From Crambe crambe (Eukaryota; Porifera; Demospongiae; Poecilosclerida; Crambeidae), in NCBI GenBank assembly GCA_963924555.1, contig OZ004585.1, forward strand, positions 2,183,488 to 2,247,487: 64,000 bases of DNA, read 5' to 3'. Shown here in pieces: positions 21,205-31,571 of the stretch. The position numbers and the translations under genes are program-made. Numbering within the stretch: position 1 is the first letter of the stretch; every line of letters starts with the position of its first letter. The notes under the pieces were generated by a model. The model had not been told where the DNA came from and did no database searches. It saw only the letters and a program-made list of their open reading frames with translations.

Positions 21205-22691
21205 GATCGACGTACCGACTTACTGGCTATAGTCATCAAAATTCTGCTTTGGCCATCTGTTAGAGCGGCACCTAGAGGCTGATCTTTTGCTATTAGTTTT
21301 GACTAAGGCTCTACTTCACTATTCGAGCACTCGGAACACTAGCTAATCTTTCGACGCCATTTTGAAGCGTATGTCGTTAGGGGGCGGGGTTATGGGCGGA
21401 GCCACGTAAGCTTCTTAAGTTTAGCTAGCTAAGCTTAGCTAGGTCTTCAGTTTAATCGTTTAGCTAGCTATTTATTCTTATCTGATGATGTTCCAGTCAC
21501 TCCTTGCTGAATTACAGTGCTCGCCCTCAATTCTTTTATTACACAAACTGATATTCAACTTCAAGAACTAAGAAAAAAGGATAGAAACAAGTGAGTGCAA
21601 AAAATTTCTTCTAAATAAAAAGGTTAAGTAGGGATAGCCTAAAATCTAGCTGGGCTATATAATGTACTGCAGCCTCGTATGAAAACAATCCCTACTTTTA
21701 CAACTGCTATAGCTAGCTATAGGTAGTGGATGTAAATGTAGGGATTGTATTCATACGAGGCTGCAGTACATTATATAGCCCAGCTAGATTTTAGGCTATC
21801 CCTACTTAACCTTTTTATTTAGAAGAAATTTTTTGCACTCACTTGTAATAATAACAAGTAAGCGCAAAAAATTTCTTCTAAATAAAAAGGTTAAGTAGGG
21901 ATAGCTTAAAATCTAGCTGGGCTATAATATAATGTACTGCAGTCGTATGAAAACAATCCCTACTTTTACAACTGCCATAGCTAGCTATAGGTATATTAGA
22001 TGTAAATGTAGGGATTATTTTCATACGAGGCTGCAGTACATTATATTATAGCCCAGCTAGATTTTAAGCTATCCCTACTTAACCTTTTTATTTAGAAGAA
22101 ATTTTTTGCGCTTACTTGTTTCTATCCTTTTTTCATAGTGCTTGAAGTTGAATGTAAGTTTGTGTACGTAAAGAATTGAGTGGCAGTATTGACTGTCACT
22201 TCAACTGAGAGTATGCAGTGACTATTAATTTGACATGAGTATCTCTTTCTTTTGTAGGTACATGCACAGTCTCTGGTTGAAGAATTTGTTTAGCTATTAA
22301 GTTTTGTCTATTATTTATTTTACAGCAACAGCAATGTAAATGACATGTGCATGGCATGGTGAAGTGAGCTGACTACACTACAGCCAAGTACTGGCTATAA
22401 CACTACTATAAGATGAGCATCTGTACTGTAATTCAGCAACATCAGATAAGAATAAATAGCGATTAAACTGAAGACCTAGCCAAGCTTACGTGGCTCCGCC
22501 CATAAGCCCCGCCCCCTAACGACGTGCGCTTCAAAATGGCGTAGAAAGATTAGCTAGTGCCGAGTGCTATCGAATAGTGAAGTAGAGCCTTAGTCAAAAC
22601 TAAGAGCAAAAGATCAGCCTCTAGGTGCCGCTCTAACAGATGGCCAAAGCAGAATTTTGATGACTATAGCCAGTAAGTCGGGGCGTCGATC
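21205..22691. mobile_element. Two BC elements head to head (inverted dimer)
   Basis: A BC element has an arm starting GATCGACGTACCGACTTAC (B arm, about 380 bp, with GGGGGCGGGG.TATGGGCGG and TATCTGATGATGTTCCAG) joined to a near-perfect 260-bp hairpin (C) with ends ACAAGT and ACTTGT. Here BC1 (21205-21846) and BC2 (21854-22691, reversed) meet at their C ends with only AATAATA between. The hairpins are 21587-21846 and 21854-22119. Each hairpin arm reads ACAAGT, A-rich spacer, AAGTAGGGATAGC, and has a second TAGGGATT near its centre. The outer ends lie against AAT repeats. Non-coding. Confidence 0.75.
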
Positions 22692-22728
22692 TTATATTTA
22701 TTATCCTTATTATTATTATTATTATTAT

Positions 22729-22931
22729 AAAGAAAATGAACAAAAGTCAATTTTAGAACTCGTTTTTTTCTTATGTTAGCGAATGAATTTTTGGTTTTTG
22801 AACACTCTCCTCTCTTCTTTGTAGAAGTAGTATCTCACTGTAGCCTTCTGAGAACCTGTAGAGTAAGGGTAGAAGAGAAAGAAGAGTTTTTAGTTTATAC
22901 AGTCCTATGACCTTTGACCCGCTATCCCTAC
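22729..22931 (-). repeat. A element, larger part, split by the P-like transposon
   Basis: Minus-strand copy of the A unit, running from the TTTCTTTAT end to CCGCTATCCCTAC. The rest (TTAGAGAGTGCTAGCGCACTCTCTGA) lies at 27678-27703, on the far side of the P-like transposon; TCCCTAC is present on both sides as the target duplication. Confidence 0.85.
22925..22931. repeat. Target-site duplication of the P-like transposon, left copy
   Basis: TCCCTAC, repeated at 27671-27677. It lies inside the TAGGGATGG motif of the A element. An eighth base does not match (A on the left against T on the right). Confidence 0.85.
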
Positions 22932-23638
22932 CATAGATACTATAGACTACGTACACGGGATAGGAAACTAGATCACGTGCGCCATAGCCACAATAGGAAA
23001 TGACAATCCCACTCCGTGTCCACCGTTTCGAGCAGGAAGAGGAGGCTCCTATTCGCCGTATGCGGGATGTGCGTTACCTTATAGTCGCATTAATAAGATG
23101 AAAATAGTAAGTATCCTAGCTGAAAGGCTACTAATGCAAAAATTAAAACTGTAGGAGAGATATAAATGAAATTTAGGCCTATAATAGCTAGAAATACCAT
23201 GGAAACCACTTTTGTGGAACCATAAGTAATCACAGTCTAGCCATACGTAGCTGTTAAAGCAATAAGCCACTCATATTAACTTAGTTCTATGCGTTAGTAT
23301 CATTTCTAGGATAAAAATACGTTAGTTAATGATGATACAGTCACTGTATCTCCCTGAACACTCCAAAGTTTGTGGGACACCATGAAGGATATATTCAGAA
23401 ATGAAGTTATCTCCTGGTTATCATGACTTCCTTAAGAGCATAATAAATGAGGTTATACTGGTTTTATGTGCATGTTACTTCTATTTTGGTAGAAATGAGG
23501 CGTATAGCTATTGCATGTCTTTCTTTGTTGCATGGTAATAAGTCTTTGAAATGTATCTTATACTTATACTGGCATATAGAGTAGGGAGAATACTCAAATT
23601 AGCTACATAGTATGATGTTCTACTTATTCTTTAAAGGC

Positions 23639-26373
23639 ATGAGTCGGCGAAAGCTTCGATTTTATACCCCAAAAAACTGGGAGAGAAAATTGCAGCAGCA
23701 AAGACTTCTCATAAAAATTCCTCGAAAAGTAGCAGACAGAGCATTACTCTTTAGTCAGATGAAGAGTGTTGAACTTGAAGGATGGACCAAATTATATGTC
23801 TCCTCCACAGGGTCAATTGCAAGGATATGCAAATATGACCATTCCACAATTCCTTCAAAAGTATTAATCATGGTGGATGTTGAGGACAATGCATGCAAAG
23901 TGTATGCAGGATCCAAAGCTGTTCCTCTTTATGATAAAGCAGTGTCTAGTATATCAGAGTTACTTTTTATTCTAGAGCAGTTGAACACATATAGTATTTG
24001 TCCAGCAATTGATGATCCGAAGTTTAAACCTTTAATCGAGAAGCACGGTGGATTGTTCTATGACTGTCATGGTAAGAAAGTAGCTATAGAGATTATATAG
24101 TCATAGATCATTGTATACAATCAGTTACTTAATCTATCTTCTAATAAGGTAATATGATTGCTCAAGTAGACGACAAGACCATACGACATGTGAATTGTTC
24201 CATGTTGGTAAAGCCAGATGGAATCTGTGAACAGTGCAAGCTTTACAAGAAGAACTCTCTGTTACGTCAACTTAATCGTTTATTGAAAGATAACAAGGAA
24301 AATGATTTATGCTCTGCAAGTAGCCATGTTAATTATCGATTTCTTACCGGCATTCAAAAGAATGAGCGCCTTAAGGCACTGCACTCTGAGCTTCGTGCAA
24401 AATGTAGGCAGTTGCATTCACTTGAAAAAAAGATACAGCAGTTACATGAGAAGGAAGCAGTGACTTTGGATGATGATAGTGATTGTGACATGCGTGCCTT
24501 GGTGGAGAAATACTCATCTATCGTGATGAGCTCACAACCTGAAAACTCTAATAGGTCATTTCAATACTTGTTTTGGAAGCAGCAACTAGATGCTATCATT
24601 AAATCAGATGCACGATCTATTCGATGGCATCCTCTGATAATTAAGTGGTGCCTTTACCTACACCACAGATCAAGTGGTGCTTATAAAACATTACGGGAAT
24701 CAGGACTTCTTTCTTTACCATCTGGCAGAACACTTCGTGACTATCGCCATTTTGCTCCAGCTAAATCTGGATTCAGCACTGCATATGACCAGCAACTTCT
24801 CGATCTTGCTACAAAGACCAATTTTGAAATGGCAAAGAACATAGCGATCTTGATTGATGAAATGTACGTGAAGGAGGGATTGGTGTACAATAAAACTTCA
24901 GGGGCTCTTACAGGATTTGTTGAATTGGGTGACATTGATTCTCACCTTAATGAATATGAGCGTTCCATATATGAGCCAAAGAAACAAAAATCTTTAGCTA
25001 AAACCATAGTTGTCTTCATGGTTCGAGGAGTGGTGACCAGCTTGATCTTCCCATATACTATTTTCCCTGTGAGCTCGTTAAAGGGCTATAACTTATTTCC
25101 TCTGGTTTGGGAAGTTATTGGACGACTTACTCGTCACGACTTCAGGGTTTGGGCAATTATTTGTGATGGAGCCTCTATATAGTAATCGAAAAATGTTCCG
25201 CATGCATAGTTCAACAGGAGATGAAAATATTTTCAAAATCACTAATGTTTACAGTGAAGATCAGTATCCTATATATTTTATATGTGATCCTCCACATTTA
25301 TTGAAGACCATTCGAAATTGTTTTGCAAGTTCAACCCGAAATTTATGGGTAAGTTCATTCTGTGTGTCAATTTATGACCACCTTTTATATTCTTTTTATT
25401 TTAAAGTGTAAAGGCAGGGACATTAAATGGAGCCATATTATCAGACTCTACTATCAGAATGCTGGTGCAGCCACTGGTTTGTGCTTGATACCGAAATTGA
25501 AATATGAACATGTATATTTAACATCACGGTCTAAAATGCGTGTGGATCTTGCTGCACAGGTTAGACTGAGTTGATGATCATGCATATTAGCTATAGGCAT
25601 AAGAAACTTTTTTCAGGTCTTGAGTGAAAGTGTATCACTAGCACTTCATCTAACTGGAGGAGAACAAGCTCATGAAACTGCTAACTTCATTAACATTAAC
25701 AAAATAGACAAATTTTTTGATTCTCTCAATGTTACATCATTTGATGAGGGAAGGCTGAAGAGAAAGCCTTTTTTACAGCCTTACAGAAGTTCAACTGATT
25801 TTCGATTGAAGGTATGATGTAACGAGCTGCTATGTATGCATGCTGTTATTTATATACATTATAGTTTCTTAAAGATGAATTTTTGGGATATCTGGATGCA
25901 TGGGAAGTGAGTGTCAAGAATAGGGAAGGCTTCACTGATGTTGAACGAAGAAACATGATGTTAAGCAGGGAAACTTTGACTGGGATCAAAATTACAAGTA
26001 TGCTCTATAGTATTTTTTTCTACCACAATCTATATTAAACATGATAACTGTAGTTTCTTCATTCCTGGAGTTTGTGCCATCAATTTTGAAAGTGCCAGGG
26101 GTGACTGTCTTTTTGAGTGTAAAACTTAATCAAGATCCACTTGAGAAGTTTTTTGGCTGCATTAGACAACATGGTCGAGTTAATGATAACCCTACAGTGC
26201 TTCAGGCAATGACAGCCACACAAACTTTGCGAGTAGCTAACTCCCTAAGATTTGCAACAATCACTGGCAATTGCAGAGGAGCTAGCAAGAAGGAAAGAGT
26301 TGATGACAATGATGATACATGTAAGCTCCCAAAGCGAAAACAATCACGGAAAAAGAAACCCAAGAAACATTGA
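23639..26373 (+). CDS. P-element/THAP9-type transposase, six exons, one frameshift
   Basis: Exons read as 23639-24071, 24149-25348, 25407-25559, 25617-25811, 25865-25997 and 26054-26373, each bounded by GT..AG in matching phase (an in-frame ATG also exists at 23612). Joined length is 2434 nt, one base too many: at about 25177-25180 the frame shifts between ICDGAS and SNRKMFRMHS, the only lesion seen. A coiled-coil-like stretch lies at about residues 215-240 (LEKKIQQLHEK). RNase H-like catalytic residues can be placed: D in ILIDEMYV, D in YFICDPPHLLKTIRN and E in LNQDPLEKFFGCIRQHG, the last a hallmark of THAP9 and P transposases. IRWHPLIIKWCLYLHHRSS is also typical. I see no C2CH THAP finger in the first 145 residues; a small Cys set (CSMLV..CEQCKLYKK) follows. 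The product would cut and paste the element in the nucleus. Confidence 0.85.
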
Positions 26374-26463
26374 GAATTATAATTCCCCATGCATATCTGC
26401 TATTGTATTCATTGAACATAAAATGTAATTGACTGATTAAGGAGTGAGGTATATATAAACTAT

Positions 26464-27493
26464 TCAGATACTTTTCCTTAGAGGCTTTGATTTTGATGTG
26501 TTCTTCTTGCTGACTTGTTTATAAGTTTCCATAACTGATTTAGTGAAAGAAAATCCACGAATTGTTACATACTTAGCTACTATCAAACTTAAAATCACTC
26601 CTTTCTTATCTTCATCTATCATTCCTGCTGCAGAGCACCAGTTAAATAAAACATCTGAATCACCTAGAATGCTGTCATGTATTTCTTTCTTATCAAACTC
26701 ATTTGTAGTTGAATGGCAGCGAATACAATACTCGATGGCACTAAGAGTTTGGCAAAAGCCATCAGTAATATGAATAAGCCCACCTCTATCAACACAGCAC
26801 ACCCATTCATTTGAAGATGACATAGGAGAAGCTTCATCTTTGATCAGATATTTTGTGCTAGCTGACACGCTCTGATCCTTGGATATTGATTGAATGATAT
26901 AGCCACCTATGTAGCGGATAGCATTGATCTCTTCATATGAAAGATCGCTAGGAATGGTACCAACATCCTTTATTATTGGTAGAATAGAATCTATCAATAA
27001 CTTCAAATAAATAGATGATAAATACTGATACAAAGCTGGATCAGCGTTTAATTTTTGACTAGTTAAAAACTCTTCCCATTTCTCTTTGAAATCTTGTGCA
27101 CTTCGTATCTGGTGAAATGACACCCAGAGTTTCTCCCTCTTAATTTTTTTGGTACATTCTGATTGTGCACCATCAATTATTCTCTTTAGTGATGAATACA
27201 GCCAGTTAGAAAAATTTACAGTGCCTTTCTCAACTGCACAAAGCTGACTTAGAAGTCTCTCCAAAATTTCCTTTAAAGTTTTTGATTTCTTTGGACAAGC
27301 ACAAAACTCTTCATCTTTTAGGATACTGTCACAAGCTTCTTTGAAAAATTGAATGGAAATCATATCTAAAAAAAATTATTGTTACAGCACTGTTTTCTTT
27401 ATCATAGCTAGTTTCATATCTTAAGCTGTAATAATGCATAATGCAGTAGCTAGCTAGTAATGATAATATACCATTTTGAAGAGGAGACTCCAT
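26464..27493 (-). CDS. Second, convergent gene of the P-like transposon, function unknown
   Basis: A 299-codon frame (26464-27363) begins right after a pyrimidine-rich TTTTTTTTAG, and a matching donor exists at 27471: ATG at 27493 reads MESPLQN, then a GTATAT intron (27366-27471), then D-MISIQFFKEACDSIL in phase. The joined product is about 307 residues. It has no signal peptide or helix, is rich in charged residues, and shows SYEEINAIRYIGGYIIQSI and, further on, WVCCVDRGGLIHITDGF and AIEYCIRCHS. The YIGGYI motif resembles the C-terminal part of many P/THAP9-type transposases (Y-[IV]-[AG]-G-[YF]-[IV]), so it may be a split-off C-terminal module or a partner protein; this is inference. The gene ends 90 bp from the transposase stop on the other strand. 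The frame is undamaged, which suggests it matters to the element. Confidence 0.7.
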
Positions 27494-27670
27494 CCCTAGC
27501 CTTAGCCGCCGATTCGAGCTAGCTTTAGTTTGCTACTATTAAACTTTCTGTCGTCAAGAGAGACTCTCGTACGGCGAGGGTTAATTATGATATTACAGGG
27601 CCTAGGACACGGAGTGCAGGGGTTAATGGGCTAGTTTCCTATCCCGTGTACGTAGTCTATAGTATCTATG

Positions 27671-27703
27671 TCCCTACTTAGAGAGTGCTAGCGCACTCTC
27701 TGA
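27671..27703 (-). repeat. A element, smaller part, beyond the P-like transposon
   Basis: Starts with the second copy of TCCCTAC and continues TTAGAGAGTGCTAGCGCACT, the terminal palindrome of the A element, completing the part at 22729-22931. Confidence 0.85.
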
Positions 27704-27724
27704 TAATAAGGATAATAAATATAA

Positions 27725-28603
27725 GATCGACGCCCCGACTTACTGGCTATAGTCATCAAAATTCTGCTTTGGCCATCTGTTAGAGCGGCACCTAGAGGCT
27801 GATCTTTTGCTCTTAGTTTTGACTAAGGCTCTACTTCACTATTCGATAGCACTCGGCACTAGCTAATCTTTCTACGCCATTTTGAAGCGCACGTCGTTAG
27901 GGGGCGGGGCTTATGGGCGGAGCCACGTAAGCTTCTTAAGCTAGCTAAGCTCGCTATAGGTCTTCAGTTTAATCGCTATTTATTCTTATCTGATGATGTT
28001 ACAGTCACTCCTTGCTGAATTACAGTACAGATGCTCATCTTATAGTAGTGTTTATAGCCAGTACTTGGCTGTAGTGTAGTCAGCTCACTTCACCATGCCA
28101 TGCACATGTCATTTACATTGCTGTTGCTGTAAAGTAAATAATACGACAAAACTTAAATAGCTAAATAAATTCTTCAACCATGCAGAGACTGTGTATGTAC
28201 CTACAAAAGAAAGAGATACTCATGTCACATTAATAATCACTGCATACTCTCAGTTGAAGTGACAGTCAATACTGCCACTCAATTCTTTACATACACAACT
28301 TACATTCAACTTCAAGCACTATGAAAAAAGGATAGAAACAAGTAAGCGCAAAAAATTTCTTCTAAATAAAAAGGTTAAGTAGGGATAGCTTAAAATCTAG
28401 CTGGGCTATAATATAATGTACTGCAGCCTTGTATGAAAATAATCCCTACTTTTACAACTGCCATAGCTAGCTATAGGTAGTGGATATAAATGTAGGGATT
28501 ATTTTCATACAAGGCTGCAGTACATTATATTATAGCCCAGCTAGATTTTAAGCTATCCCTACTTAACCTTTTTATTTAGAAGAAATTTTTTGCGCTTACT
28601 TGT
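27725..28603 (+). mobile_element. BC element 3
   Basis: B arm from GATCGACGCCCCGACTTAC, with a longer middle (GATGCTCATCTTATAGTAG, CATGCCATGCACATGTC) than BC1, then the C hairpin 28338-28603 with ends ACAAGTAAGCGC and GCGCTTACTTGT. It is the longest undamaged BC copy here. Non-coding. The right end lies in AAT repeats, directly followed by an A element. Confidence 0.75.
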
Positions 28604-28617
28604 AATAATAATAATAA

Positions 28618-28851
28618 TCAGAGAGTGCGCTAGCACTCTCTAAGTAGGGATGGCGGGTCAAAGGTCATAAGACTGTATAAACTAAAAACTCTTCTTTCTC
28701 TTCTACCCTTACTCTACAGGTTCTCAGAAGGCTACAGTGAATTATTACATCTACAAAGAAGAGAGGAGAATGTTCAAAGACCAAAAATTCATTCGCTAAC
28801 ATGAGAAAAAAATGATGTCTAAAATTGACTTTTGTTCTTTTTCTTTATAAT
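28618..28851 (+). repeat. A element, single copy
   Basis: TCAGAGAGTGCGCTAGCACT palindrome, then AAGTAGGGATGGCGGG, with the usual middle and a TTTCTTTATAATAATAAGG end. It lies between two BC elements. Confidence 0.75.
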
Positions 28852-28883
28852 AATAAGGATAATAATAATAATAATAATAATAA

Positions 28884-29531
28884 GATCGACGTACCGGCTT
28901 ACTGGCTATAGTCATCAAAATTCTGCTTTGGCCATCTGTTAGAGCGGCACCTAGAGGCTGATCTTTTGGTATTAGTTTTGACTAAGGCTCTACTTCACTA
29001 TTCGAGCACTCGGAACACTAGCTAAATCTTTCGACGCCATTTTGAAGCGCATGTTGGTAGGGGGCGGGGTTATGGGCGGAGCCACGTAAGCTTCTTAAGT
29101 TTAGCTAGCTAAGCGCTTAGCTAGGTCTTCAGTTTAATCGTTTAGCTAGCTATTTATTCTTATCTGATGATGTTCCAGTCACTCCTTGCTGAATTACAGT
29201 GCTCACCCTCAATTCTTTTATACATACACAAACTAATATTCAACTTCAAGAACTAAGAAAAAAGGATAGAAACAAGTGAGTGCAAAAAATTTCTTCTAAA
29301 TAAAAAGGTTAAGTAGGGATAGCCTAAAATCTAGCTGGGCTATATAATGTACTGCAGCCTCGTATGAATACAATCCCTACTTTTACAACTGCTATAGCTA
29401 GCTATAGGTAGTGAATGTAAATGTAGGGATTGTATTCATACGAGGCTGCAGTACATTATATAGCCCAGCTAGATTTTAGGCTATCCCTACTTAACCTTTT
29501 TATTTAGAAGAAATTTTTTGCACTCACTTGT
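28884..29531 (+). mobile_element. BC element 4
   Basis: B arm from GATCGACGTACCGGCTTAC, C hairpin 29272-29531 with ends ACAAGTGAGTGC and GCACTCACTTGT. Closest to BC1 (same short middle). AAT repeats on both sides. Confidence 0.75.
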
Positions 29532-29563
29532 AATAATAATAATAAGGATAATAATAATAATAA

Positions 29564-30193
29564 GATCGACGTACCGACTTACTGGCTATAGTCATCAAAA
29601 TTCTGCTTTGGCCATCTGTTAGAGCGGCACCTAGAGGCTGATCTTTTGCTATTAGTTTTGACTAAGGCTCTACTTCACTATTCGATAGCACTCGGAACAC
29701 AGCTGCTAATCTTTCTACGCCATTTTGAAGGGGGCGGGGCTTATGGGCGGAGCCACGTAAGCTTAAGTTTAGCTATAGCCAAGGTCTTCATTCATTATCT
29801 GATGATGTTCCAGTCACTCCTTGCTGAATTACAGTACAGATGCTCATCCTATAGTAGCATTATAGCCAGTACTTGGCTGTAGTGTAGTCAGCTCACTTCA
29901 CCATGCCGTGTACATGTCATTTACATTGCTGTTGCTGTAAAGTTTTATATCAACAAAACTTAAATAGCTAAACAAATTCTTCAACCAGAGACACTGTATG
30001 TACCTACAAAAGAGGTTTATGTAGAGCTGGCTTCGTATAGTACTGTACTGTAGCCTCCCTCATTCAACTTCAAGCACTAAGAAAAAGGATAGAAACAAGT
30101 GAGCGTAAAAAATTTCTTCAAATAAAAAGGTTAAGTAGGGATAGCCTAAAATCTAGCTGGGCTATCTATAATGTGCTGCAGCCTCGTATGAAA
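29564..30193 (+). mobile_element. BC element 5, truncated in the hairpin
   Basis: B arm complete, but the C hairpin stops after its first arm (ACAAGTGAGCGTAAAAAAT to CTCGTATGAAAAAAATC), where unrelated sequence begins at about 30194. The B arm also has small deletions (for example at 29728). Confidence 0.65.
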
Positions 30194-30581
30194 AAAATCT
30201 TCGCGATATTACCTCATAAAAGGGGTGGGGCAATTAATAGCAGTTCTCCTCATATAACACCTGCACAGGATGTGGCCATTTGATGGCATCCACTATTATG
30301 ATCACTACACCAAATGCATAAACTCCCCATACTCCTCCCTCAAGCAAGACATACGTACCATCTCAATAATTATTTCAGTGATCACATATGTAACAATTAG
30401 CTAATGCTGTTCACTTTTTAAAATGTTCACTCCTTTCAGTACTCCATTACACTGCAGATGATCATCCTTCAAACTCTCCTCCCTGAACAGAATGAAATAC
30501 TGATCATTAAATAAATTTAGTTCAATCAAGGAAGCCTTTAGTGTCTATCAATTTTCATAATCACAAAGAAAAAGAATGCAA
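30194..30581. other. Non-coding region between hairpin elements
   Basis: No solid gene. A short minus-strand frame ending near 30218 reads EGGVWGVYAFGVVIIIVDA then KWPHPVQVLYEENCY, which looks like a membrane helix and tail and could be the last exon of a lost gene. Too short to call. Confidence 0.25.
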
Positions 30582-31030
30582 ACAAGTGAATGCAAAAAAT
30601 TTCTTCGAAATAAAAATGTGAAGTAGGGATGCTATTATAACTGCAGCTTCATTATGAAAACCAAGTACTGCAGCATCGAAGCAGTATGGCCCAAAAATCT
30701 AGCTGGAATATGTATTATAACTGCATGCAAGAGAGTGAATTTAGTGAAGTGACCCTTACCCACCATCAAGTACAAGATACTATTCCTACTTCACTCCCAT
30801 GATCAAGGGCCAAGGGAGTGAAGTAGGAATAGTATCTCGTACTTGATGATGGGTAAGGGTCACTTCACTAAATTCACTCTCTTGCATGCAGTTATAATAC
30901 ATATTCAAGCTAGATTTTTGGGCCATACTGCTTCGATGCTGCAGTACTTGGTTTTCATAATGAAGCTGCAGTTATAATAGCATCCCTACTTCACATTTTT
31001 ATTTCGAAGAAATTTTTTGCATTCACTTGT
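30582..31030. mobile_element. Palindromic element D (449-bp hairpin)
   Basis: Ends ACAAGTGAATGCAAAAAATT and its complement at 31011-31030. The arms pair almost without mismatch through GTGAAGTAGGGATGCTATTA, CAGCATCGAAGCAGTATGG and CACTAAATTCACTCTC to a centre near 30800-30815. The outer 50 bases follow the same plan as the C hairpins (ACAAGT, A-rich spacer, AAGTAGGGAT), but the inner 350 are different. A half copy is at 57160-57351. Confidence 0.85.
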
Positions 31031-31040
31031 AGCTATATAT

Positions 31041-31571
31041 ACAAGTAGCTAAAGGAAAAAAACATTTGAAAAAAATGAAAGTTGATGTAGGGATGACAAA
31101 AATAGTGTACAAAAAAAAAAAGAAACAAGGAAAGAAATTACGAAAAGAAAATGTTTGATTTATTATCATCCCTACATCAAGCCAAGGAATTATTAGCTAT
31201 ACTTTGACTATTCAGCTAAGTAGCTATCATAAGATGTTCGATGATTACCATATGAAACAATAAAAAATATATAATGGTACAACTATAGTATAGTATTATG
31301 TACTATAGCTGAAACCACCTGCTAAAATGTGCTAAGAGTGACTGCTAATAGATTTTCATCTTTGAAAGAGGACAGCCTCTCTATTAGAAGGTTTCTATTA
31401 TGGTAGATAGCTAGTCCATTGCTATACCATTGATAGGCTTGATGTAGGGATGATAATAAGTCAAACATTTTCTTATCGCAATTTCTTTCCTTGTTTCTTT
31501 TTTTTAGTACACTATTTTTGTCATCCCTACATCAACTTTCATTTTTTTCAAATGTTTTTTCCGTTACTTGT
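31041..31571. mobile_element. Palindromic element E
   Basis: Starts ACAAGTAGCTAAAGGAAAAA and ends GGAAAAAACATTTG (reverse strand) with TTACTTGT at 31571. The arms (about 31041-31190 and 31438-31571) pair through GATGTAGGGATGACAAAAAT and CAAGGAAAGAAATT. The middle, about 250 bp, is not palindromic. It is separated from element D by only ten bases. It shares the ACAAGT end and TAGGGATG motif with C and D, but not their interior. Confidence 0.75.

Larger units (their letters stand above)
22932..27670 (+). mobile_element. P-superfamily DNA transposon, 4739 bp, two genes
   Basis: Bounded by 39-bp inverted repeats without a mismatch (22932-22970 and 27632-27670), starting CATAGATACTATAGACTACG. The flanks TCCCTAC at 22925-22931 and 27671-27677 are a 7-bp target duplication, and removing the transposon plus one flank restores an intact A element, so both boundaries are certain. 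It contains a spliced P-type transposase on the plus strand (23639-26373) and a convergent spliced gene on the minus strand (26464-27493). P elements also begin with CA but classically make 8-bp duplications. The only visible damage is a one-base frameshift in the transposase. The perfect ends imply recent movement. Confidence 0.9.

Noticed and set aside
30218-30345. Short minus-strand frame with a hydrophobic segment
   Set aside because: Only about 40 codons, no start or clear acceptor; kept as a remark only.
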